DNA of 34,404 nt from assembly GCA_903925015.1 (NCBI GenBank), contig CAIYDY010000229.1, forward strand, positions 1 through 34,404, written 5' to 3'. Source of the stretch: an uncultured Acidobacteriia bacterium. Its GTDB lineage: Bacteria; Acidobacteriota; Terriglobia; Bryobacterales; Bryobacteraceae. A model generated the notes under the pieces. That model had not been told where the DNA came from. It saw only the letters and a list, made by a program, of their open reading frames with translations, and did not search any database. Position 1 is the stretch's first letter. Every line of letters begins with the position of its first letter. Below are positions 7,742 to 13,898 of this stretch, piece after piece. Made by a program: the position numbers and the translations under genes.

Positions 7742-8472
7742 GTACACACGAAACTTGGCTGGCGCAGTTGTTCAACACCTACTTGGCGGGCCTCGGCAAT
7801 GCCATTCTGGCCCTCTTCCACATGAAAGCCGCGGATGCCAACGAACCTTGGGCCGACCACATTGTGATGCAGATTCTGGTGGCGGTGATCATGGTGTCGT
7901 TGTTTGCGCTGCTGCGCAGCAGCCTCTCCGTGGACAAGCCGGGCAAGCTGCAACACATGTTCGAACTGGTGCACGGCTTCATCTCGGGCCAGGCGGAAGA
8001 CCAGATCGGCCACGACGCCCACTACCATATCTTCCTTTTCGAGACATTCTTTATCTTCATTTTGCTCTCGAATTTGATCGGAGTTGGTCCCGGATTCATG
8101 AGTCCGACGCAGGCGATTTACGTGCCCGCAGGATTGGCGACGGTGTCGTTCCTCTACTACAACGTGGTGGGAATCCGGAAGAGCGCAAAGAACTACGCCA
8201 AGCACTTGGTGGGGCCGATCTGGTGGATGGCGCCGCTGATGTTGCCGATCGAGATCATCAGCCACTTCGCGCGGCCGCTCTCGCTGACCATCCGCTTGTT
8301 CGCCAACATGTACGCGGGCGAGCAGCTCACCCTCGTATTTCTAAGTCTCACTTATTTAATTGGCCCGGCGGTTTTCATGGGCTTGCACGTTTTCGTGTCA
8401 CTCCTCCAGTCGTATATCTTCGTATTATTGTCGATGATTTACGTTGGTGGGGCCATCGCGGAAGAGCACTAA
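7738..8472 (+). CDS. atpB: ATP synthase F0 subunit a
   Basis: A 244-residue polytopic membrane protein, subunit a of F-type ATP synthase, which forms the two half-channels for the coupling ion. The essential arginine is R186 in LTIRLFANMYAGE. E195, H217 and Q224 stand at the same spacings from it or from each other as E219, H245 and Q252 of E. coli, so the channel looks functional. The N-terminal region carries FELVHGFISGQAEDQIG, common in non-proteobacterial a subunits. The gene overlaps atpI by four bases and is followed by a 101-base gap to atpE. Confidence 0.95.
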   Translation: MSTHETWLAQLFNTYLAGLGNAILALFHMKAADANEPWADHIVMQILVAVIMVSLFALLRSSLSVDKPGKLQHMFELVHGFISGQAEDQIGHDAHYHIFLFETFFIFILLSNLIGVGPGFMSPTQAIYVPAGLATVSFLYYNVVGIRKSAKNYAKHLVGPIWWMAPLMLPIEIISHFARPLSLTIRLFANMYAGEQLTLVFLSLTYLIGPAVFMGLHVFVSLLQSYIFVLLSMIYVGGAIAEEH

Positions 8473-8573
8473 TACAACCGGCATAATGCCACTGGCCGCG
8501 TGAGGCCTCCCGCCCCCAGGCGCGGAACGCAACCACCTCCGGCCGGTGATTTTCAAACAGGAGAAAGCACCAA
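8473..8573 (+). promoter_or_regulatory. atpE leader with strong ribosome binding site
   Basis: The only gap inside the otherwise overlapping operon. It contains a small CGCC-CCCA-GGCG hairpin, two CCTCC stretches that could pair with a Shine-Dalgarno, and the strong ribosome binding site AGGAGAA eleven bases or so before the atpE ATG. Subunit c is needed in many copies per complex, so a leader that raises translation would be expected; that is inference. CATAAT near 8482 could also be a weak internal -10 element. Confidence 0.4.
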
Positions 8574-8885
8574 ATGAATACCAAGAAGATGATGTTCCTC
8601 ATGATCGCGATGTTGATCCTCGCGGTCCCGATGTTCGCCCAGGGTGGCAGCACCGCCGCCGCCGGACCGAATCCGTGGGTTCCCGTGACCGCCGGCTTCG
8701 CCATGGCGATCGCTTCCGGCCTCTGCGCCCTCAGCCAAGGCCGCGCCATCGCCGCCGCCGCTGAAGGCATGGCCCGCAACCCCGCCGCCTCCGACGCAAT
8801 CCGTGGGGCGCTGATCCTCGGCCTCGCGCTGATCGAATCGCTCGCACTGTTCACCTTCGCGATGATCTTCGCCAAGGTTCAGTAG
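8574..8885 (+). CDS. atpE: ATP synthase F0 subunit c with N-terminal signal-like extension
   Basis: A 103-residue proteolipid, longer than the usual 75-90. The first 23 residues (MNTKKMMFLMIAMLILAVPM, then FAQ) resemble a cleavable signal peptide, followed by a Gly/Ser/Ala linker. The hairpin then follows: helix 1 (WVPVTAGFAMAIASGLCALS), the polar loop EGMARNP with R68, and helix 2 with the ion-binding carboxylate E88 (LALIESLALFTF). Q55 and S89 sit where sodium-binding c subunits have Q32 and S66 (Ilyobacter numbering), while the supporting tyrosine is F93. The GxGxG packing motif of helix 1 is altered to AxSxG (A52, S54, G56). The gene ends the F0 operon. Confidence 0.93.
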   Translation: MNTKKMMFLMIAMLILAVPMFAQGGSTAAAGPNPWVPVTAGFAMAIASGLCALSQGRAIAAAAEGMARNPAASDAIRGALILGLALIESLALFTFAMIFAKVQ

Positions 8886-8913
8886 TTTTCGTTTCTTCCG
8901 TAATTGTCCGAGG

Positions 8914-8949
8914 CGGGCGGGATGTTACTCATCCCGCCCGTTTTCTTTT
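8914..8949 (+). terminator. Rho-independent terminator of the F0 operon
   Basis: A perfect 10-bp stem, CGGGCGGGAT (8914-8923) with ATCCCGCCCG (8931-8940), closes a 7-base loop and is followed directly by TTTTCTTTT. It lies 28 bases behind the atpE stop, so the operon ends here and no F1 gene follows. Confidence 0.93.
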
Positions 8950-9020
8950 GACTGTCAGTACTGGTACGTATGGTGGTTTTCCTGGTTGCATCGTTGGGCC
9001 AATAGGATTAGAGTAGTTAC

Positions 9021-9356
9021 TTGGAACAGCGTAGAGCCCAGAGATACAAGCTTCAGTTGCCGTTGCAGATCGTGCAAGTTGGCGATCGGCGGGTCAACCG
9101 CGACGAAAAGACACGGGACATCAGTTCTGGTGGCGTTTCGTTCGTATCTCCCGACGAAGTCGAAGTGGGTGGTCGGATCGAATACGTGATCACGCTTTCC
9201 GGCAGCACACCTCCCGTGCGCATCCGCTGCTTGGGCAAAGTACTGCGCAGTCGCAAGCCCGAATCGGCAGTGACCTACGAAGTTGCAATGACAATGGAGC
9301 GGTATCAATTTGTCAAGTCCGACGAGGTTGAACCTCTTTTGGCCGCCACGGCGTAG
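9021..9356 (+). CDS. PilZ domain protein
   Basis: A 111-residue single-domain protein. The c-di-GMP binding signature of PilZ domains is visible: an RxxxR stretch at R4-R8 (RRAQRYKL) and a DxSxxG motif at D33-G38 (DISSGGVSF), followed by the beta-barrel strands EYVITL and RIRCLGKVL. It most likely binds c-di-GMP in the cytoplasm and relays the signal to an unidentified partner. The start is TTG at 9021, just before the first motif; no in-frame ATG exists before the motif. It lies behind the atp terminator and nine bases before the amidase gene, with which it may be cotranscribed. Confidence 0.85.
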   Translation: MEQRRAQRYKLQLPLQIVQVGDRRVNRDEKTRDISSGGVSFVSPDEVEVGGRIEYVITLSGSTPPVRIRCLGKVLRSRKPESAVTYEVAMTMERYQFVKSDEVEPLLAATA

Positions 9357-9365
9357 TTTCCGTCC

Positions 9366-10775
9366 ATGCCTTTCCGGAAGAGTCTCCGCGAGCAGGTTCG
9401 GCTTGTTCGCGAAAGGCATCTCTCCCCGTCCGAGTTGCTGGAAGCCCATCTTCGGCGCATCGAGTTTGTAAATCCCTCAACCAACGCTTTTAGCAGTGTT
9501 TTTGTGCACGAGGCGCGCATTGCGGCACGCACGTCCGAAATGTCCGGTGCCGCCGTCGGGCCACTGCACGGCGTACCCGTCACCATAAAGGATAGTTTCG
9601 ACATAGTGGGCCACCCGACCCTTTCCGGCAGCAGGTTGCGACTGGGCCACCAAGCCACCCGCGACGCCTTTGCCGTCCAAAGCCTCCGCAATGCGGGTGC
9701 GATCATCCTGGGCAAGACCAACACCCCCGAGCTGCTGAGAAGCTATGAGACGGACAACCACATCACTGGACGCACCAACAATCCTTGGGATGCTAGCCGG
9801 ACTCCGGGCGGATCGTCCGGCGGGGAAGCTGCCGCCATTGCGTCGTGCTGTTCGCCCGGCGGCATCGGCAGCGACGGCGGCGGTTCCATCCGTGTTCCGG
9901 CACATTTTTGCGGTATCGCGGGCCTCAAGCCGACTCCAGGCCGGATTTCCGTCTCGGGCCACTTTCCCGCGATCTCCCATCCGGGCGGATTTGCCAGCGT
10001 TGTTGGTCCAATGGCACGGACGGTTGACGACCTCAAACTTCTTTTTCAAGTGCTCGCCGAGTACAATCCGGAAGACCCCTATTCGACGCCCGTAGTGCCC
10101 GCAGTTCGCAGTTCGGCATCAATGCCGATTGGCTTCTGGCCTTCCTTCTACAAGGTTCCGGTTTCCATTCCCGTTGCAGCTGCATTGGAAAAGGCGGCCA
10201 GCCTCCTTTCCGCCATGGGACACCCGGTGGAATTATTCCAGCCCAAGGGCTCCGAAATGGCTCCAAACGTGTGGCGCTTTGTGTTTTCCGACCTTCCGGC
10301 GGAGTTTCTAAGCCACTATTTCCGGGGAAGGGAGGAGGAGACCCATTGGAGCGCCACCGAGTTTGGAACGACGCCACGCGATCCTGCAGTGTCCGGCGTG
10401 GATGTGTTGAAGCAATTCGCGGCGCGGGACCGTATGCGGGCGGGGTGTATCCAACAAATGCTGGAACGGGACCGCACTGTGCTGCTGATGCCAGTTTGCG
10501 GAACGACGGCATTTCCCCACCGGCAGCGGAGTTTTGAGACAGCCGACAAGGCGATCGGCCTCTTCGAGGCCATGATGCCGTCGCTTGTCTGGAATCTGTA
10601 TGGATTTCCTGCTCTTACCGTTCCGATGGACATTTCGACTGACGGACTTCCAGTCGGGATCCAGCTTGTTGGCCTTCCCTGGACCGATGAAATCCTCCTC
10701 GACATAGGCCATCGGCTGGAGTTGGCGAGGGGGCCAATGCCAGCTCCCCCGGCATTGTCGCAACTGACGCGATAG
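9366..10775 (+). CDS. Amidase signature family amidohydrolase
   Basis: A 469-residue enzyme of the amidase signature family (fatty-acid amide hydrolase/GatA fold). The Ser-cisSer-Lys triad is complete: K75 in PVTIKDSFD, the cis serine S150 in TPGGSSGGEAAA and the nucleophile S174 in GSDGGGSIR, with the standard 24-residue spacing. The family hydrolyses carboxamides; the C-terminal substrate region (PNVWRFVFSDLPAEFLSHYF) does not reveal the substrate. GatA is unlikely because no gatB or gatC is near and several GatA-specific features are absent. It has no signal peptide, so it is cytoplasmic. The TAG stop is part of a TAGAAT hexamer that may serve as -10 for the following lemA. Confidence 0.9.
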   Translation: MPFRKSLREQVRLVRERHLSPSELLEAHLRRIEFVNPSTNAFSSVFVHEARIAARTSEMSGAAVGPLHGVPVTIKDSFDIVGHPTLSGSRLRLGHQATRDAFAVQSLRNAGAIILGKTNTPELLRSYETDNHITGRTNNPWDASRTPGGSSGGEAAAIASCCSPGGIGSDGGGSIRVPAHFCGIAGLKPTPGRISVSGHFPAISHPGGFASVVGPMARTVDDLKLLFQVLAEYNPEDPYSTPVVPAVRSSASMPIGFWPSFYKVPVSIPVAAALEKAASLLSAMGHPVELFQPKGSEMAPNVWRFVFSDLPAEFLSHYFRGREEETHWSATEFGTTPRDPAVSGVDVLKQFAARDRMRAGCIQQMLERDRTVLLMPVCGTTAFPHRQRSFETADKAIGLFEAMMPSLVWNLYGFPALTVPMDISTDGLPVGIQLVGLPWTDEILLDIGHRLELARGPMPAPPALSQLTR

Positions 10776-10804
10776 AATCGTAACCGGGCGATATTGACCA
10801 ATCG

Positions 10805-11380
10805 ATGAAGACGTTGCTCACCCTCGGACTTTCCGTTGCCCTCGCCCTCGTACTGGGTGGGTTGGAGTTTGCGCACGAACGGGCGCGGCTTGGTACCGAG
10901 CAAGCCGCCATCGCATCGGAGTGGAAGCGGGTCGACTTGGCTCTGGTCAAGCGTGCGGAGTTGGTTCCGGCCTTGGTTGGTAGCCTGCAGTCTTCGCTGC
11001 CGGACCAAGCTCAAGTTTTCGAGGAACTGGGCCGTGCCACCGAAGCGCTCGGCAAGTCGGCCTTTCCGGTTGAGCGGATCGATTCGCATAACAGGATCAG
11101 TACGGCGATTGGCCGCCTCTACGTGGTGCTTGAGACACATCCGGAACTCAAATCGTCCGACGGATTCCGCAAAGTCCAGCTCTCCCTTGAGTCCGCCGAG
11201 AACCAAGTTCTCAAGGCCCGGAGCCGCTACAACAGTGTACTGAAAAGATACAACACGGATCTTGCGCTATTTCCGACCAACTTGGTTGCCCGCATCGCGG
11301 ACTTCCAGCGCGAAGATGCCTATTTCGTGACGGAGCCGGCCAAGCCGGCAACACAAAACTCCCCCAACCTAATCAAATGA
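10805..11380 (+). CDS. lemA: LemA family protein
   Basis: A 191-residue membrane-anchored protein. The N-terminal segment LLTLGLSVALALVLGGLEF is a signal anchor. The helical LemA domain follows: SEWKRVDLALVKRAELVPAL near residue 39-57, AIGRLYVVLETHPELKS in the middle, and RSRYNSVLKRYNTDLALFPT near the end, all hallmark LemA segments. The function of LemA proteins is not firmly known; they project helical bundles outside the membrane, often beside TPM or HtpX proteins, which are not found here. Its stop overlaps the dehydrogenase start by four bases. No Shine-Dalgarno precedes the ATG, while TAGAAT lies 26 bases upstream. Confidence 0.87.
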   Translation: MKTLLTLGLSVALALVLGGLEFAHERARLGTEQAAIASEWKRVDLALVKRAELVPALVGSLQSSLPDQAQVFEELGRATEALGKSAFPVERIDSHNRISTAIGRLYVVLETHPELKSSDGFRKVQLSLESAENQVLKARSRYNSVLKRYNTDLALFPTNLVARIADFQREDAYFVTEPAKPATQNSPNLIK

Positions 11381-12828
11381 GTTCCACACCGCAATTCGAC
11401 AACTACATCAACGGCGAATGGGTTTCCAGTTCGCAAACGTTTGAGAACCGCAATCCGGCCAACACCGATGAGGTCGTCGGCCTGTTCGCGAAGGCGTCCG
11501 CCGCCGACATGCTGGCCGCCACAAATGCCGCCGCTGCGGCGTTCCCCGGGTGGGCCAATATGCCTGCCCCGGCCCGTGGCAACATCCTGTATAAGACCGC
11601 CGATATTCTGGAGAAGAAGTTCGACCAGCTCGGCGCAGAAATGACGCGCGAGGAAGGAAAGACCCTTCCGGAAGCCAAGGGCGAGGTTCGGCGCGCCATC
11701 AACATCTTCCGTTATTTTGCCGGCGAGGGTTCGCGCATGGACGGCGTGATGGTGCCATCCGAGCGTGAACGGGTCCACGTTTTTGCGATCCGCAAGCCTG
11801 TCGGCGTCGTAGGCTTGGTGACCCCGTGGAACTTCCCGATTGCGATTCCCGCATGGAAGATGGCACCGGCCTTGATCTGTGGCAACACGATCATCGTGAA
11901 GCCGGCATCGTCATCGCCGCTGTGCGCTTGGAGGATCGTGGAAGCCCTGCATGAAGCGGGTGTCCCCAAGGGCGTGGTCAATTTTGTGGCCGGTTCGGGT
12001 GCCGAACTGGGCGGTGCCATGGTCAACTCCCCGGCCGTCAAGGCGATCTCCTTCACTGGTTCGAACGATGTCGGGCACTGGCTGCACGCCGAGGCCAGCA
12101 AGCGCCGCATCCGTATCCAGCTCGAAATGGGCGGCAAGAACCCGACAATCGTTCTCGCCGACGCGGACCTCAAGTCAGCGGTCGAGAATGTCTGCAACGC
12201 AGCGTTCTTCTCGACCGGCCAGAAGTGCACCGCCACCAGCCGGGCCATCGTTGAAGATGCGATTTACGATGAATTCCTGGCCGCCTTGGTGGAGCGCACG
12301 CGCAAGCTCAAGGTCGGGGACGGCATGCATCCGGGAATCGACATCGGGCCGTGCGTTGATAAGGGCGCACTGGAAACAACCCTCCGCTACATCGAAATCG
12401 GTCGGAAGGAATGCGGCGAGCCCATCCTTGGTGGAAACCGGCTCACTGGTGGCGACTATGACAAGGGCTACTTCGTGGAACCCACTATTTTCGCCGGTGT
12501 GATCCCCTCGAACACGCTTGCCTGCGAAGAAGTCTTCGGGCCGGTGCTTGCCGTGATGCGTGCGAAGGACTACGAGGATGCGATGCGGATTGCCAACGAC
12601 ATTCCATATGGCCTGTCGTCGTCGATCCAGACTTCCAGCCTGTCGCGCGCCATGGATTTTGTCTACCGCGCGGAAGCAGGGTTGCTGACGATCAACCTGC
12701 CCAGCGCAGGTGTCGAGTACCAGCTTCCATTCGGCGGCACCAAGGATTCCAGCTTCGGTCCGAAGGAACAGGGTCCGGCGGCGATGGACTTCTACAGCGA
12801 CTTCAAGACCGTGTACATGAAGTACTAG
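11377..12828 (+). CDS. Alpha-ketoglutarate semialdehyde dehydrogenase (aldehyde dehydrogenase family)
   Basis: A 483-residue aldehyde dehydrogenase that most resembles 2,5-dioxopentanoate (alpha-ketoglutarate semialdehyde) dehydrogenases, which oxidise the semialdehyde to 2-oxoglutarate with NAD(P)+. The catalytic residues are visible: C284 in STGQKCTATSR, E250 in QLEMGGKNP, N152 in TPWNFP and K175 in IIVKPASSSP. The terminal MDFYSDFKTVYMKY is typical of this subgroup. The assignment is strengthened by the FAH-family dehydratase 15 bases downstream, which makes the semialdehyde in Weimberg-type pathways. The start overlaps the lemA stop (ATGA) and has no Shine-Dalgarno, so translation is probably coupled to lemA. 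A broader succinate-semialdehyde-like specificity cannot be excluded. Confidence 0.87.
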   Translation: MSSTPQFDNYINGEWVSSSQTFENRNPANTDEVVGLFAKASAADMLAATNAAAAAFPGWANMPAPARGNILYKTADILEKKFDQLGAEMTREEGKTLPEAKGEVRRAINIFRYFAGEGSRMDGVMVPSERERVHVFAIRKPVGVVGLVTPWNFPIAIPAWKMAPALICGNTIIVKPASSSPLCAWRIVEALHEAGVPKGVVNFVAGSGAELGGAMVNSPAVKAISFTGSNDVGHWLHAEASKRRIRIQLEMGGKNPTIVLADADLKSAVENVCNAAFFSTGQKCTATSRAIVEDAIYDEFLAALVERTRKLKVGDGMHPGIDIGPCVDKGALETTLRYIEIGRKECGEPILGGNRLTGGDYDKGYFVEPTIFAGVIPSNTLACEEVFGPVLAVMRAKDYEDAMRIANDIPYGLSSSIQTSSLSRAMDFVYRAEAGLLTINLPSAGVEYQLPFGGTKDSSFGPKEQGPAAMDFYSDFKTVYMKY

Positions 12829-12843
12829 AAAAGACTCAACGAA

Positions 12844-13701
12844 ATGAAATTGGGACAAGTCCGTCAAAACGGGGCCGTGATTGCGGCCATTTTCGAAGGG
12901 GGGACGGCCCGGCCGATCCCCGCACACACGCTGATCGACCTGATCAACCGGTCGGAGGTGGAATCCACGCCACTGCCCGAACTCGCCTCCAAGCTCGCCA
13001 GCCGCCACCCGGTGGAAGCAACGCCGTTGATCCCGATCCATCCAGTGGAAGTTTGGGCCTCGGGTTGCACCTATGAGACCAGCGCCGTGTTCCGCGACGG
13101 TGAAACCGTGGAGCTGGACAAGGGCACTCGCGAGGGTATGTACGCCTATGTGTACCGCGAGCCGCGTCCGGAAATCTTCTTCAAGGGCACCTGCCGCGTT
13201 TGCGTGGGTCCGGGACAGAACATTGGCATCCGCGCCGACTCGAAGTTCACGGCACCGGAACCGGAGTTGGCTGTTGTCCTCGGCAAGAAGGGCGCAATTG
13301 TGGGGTATACGCTGGCGAACGACGTCTCGGCTTGGGATATCGAGCGTGAAAACGCCCTGTACCTGCCGCAGTCGAAGGTCTACACCGCTTGCTGTTCCCT
13401 TGGTCCGGTGATGGTGACTGCGGATGAGATCAAGGACCCGTACAACCTGCACATGACCTGCGAAATCCTGCGGGACGGTGTGACGCGGTTCCTGGGTTCC
13501 ACTTCCACGGGTAAGCTGCACCGGAAGATCGAGACGATTGTCGAGTACTTGGTGCGCTCGAATCCGGTTCCCGCCGGCAGCGTGCTTTGCACCGGTACCG
13601 GGATCATCGTGACGGAGGAAGTTGCACTCGCTCCGGGTGATGTTGTTCGCATCCACGTCGAGGAAATCGGCGAGTTGATCAACACCTGCGCGATCGTTTA
13701 G
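12844..13701 (+). CDS. FAH-family 2-keto-3-deoxy sugar acid dehydratase
   Basis: A 285-residue member of the fumarylacetoacetate hydrolase superfamily. The metal-binding acidic residues are E139 and E141 (APEPELAVVLG) and D160 (YTLANDVSAWDIE). The stretch SAWDIERENALYLPQSKVY is characteristic of 2-dehydro-3-deoxy-D-arabinonate/xylonate dehydratases (KdaD type), which convert 2-keto-3-deoxypentonate to alpha-ketoglutarate semialdehyde. The gene lies immediately behind the dehydrogenase that would use that product, so the pair supplies the last two steps of nonphosphorylative pentose or uronic acid breakdown. A true FAH or acylpyruvase role is less likely. The upstream pentonate dehydratase and sugar dehydrogenase are not in this window. 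Confidence 0.83.
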   Translation: MKLGQVRQNGAVIAAIFEGGTARPIPAHTLIDLINRSEVESTPLPELASKLASRHPVEATPLIPIHPVEVWASGCTYETSAVFRDGETVELDKGTREGMYAYVYREPRPEIFFKGTCRVCVGPGQNIGIRADSKFTAPEPELAVVLGKKGAIVGYTLANDVSAWDIERENALYLPQSKVYTACCSLGPVMVTADEIKDPYNLHMTCEILRDGVTRFLGSTSTGKLHRKIETIVEYLVRSNPVPAGSVLCTGTGIIVTEEVALAPGDVVRIHVEEIGELINTCAIV

Positions 13702-13713
13702 TGCTCCACTGTC

Positions 13714-13739
13714 GGGCCCGTTTCGAAAGGGACGGGCCC
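13714..13739 (+). terminator. GAAA-tetraloop hairpin behind the sugar-acid operon
   Basis: GGGCCCGTTTC pairs with GGGACGGGCCC around a GAAA tetraloop: an 11-bp stem including two G-U pairs. No uridine tract follows, so it is either a weak intrinsic terminator or a 3'-end stabilising hairpin. The remaining 159 bases up to htpG contain no recognisable gene; a TAAAAT hexamer near 13797 could be a promoter element. Confidence 0.65.
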
Positions 13740-13898
13740 AAGGTTTCAGGACGAATCTATCTCCCCACGCCCCTAGTCCTCCGTCACGCTCTCCGCTAAA
13801 ATGAAAGCAGTGGTGCGCTGCCTGCATTGCCCTACGCATTGCTCGCCGGTGGCCACTGAAAATTCTACAAATCCTAATTCTCAAAAGTGAGGTTTGCC

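Noticed and set aside
13887-13898. GTG start for htpG at 13887
   Set aside because: The GTGAGG serves as Shine-Dalgarno for the ATG at 13899, and the extra four residues are not typical of HtpG.
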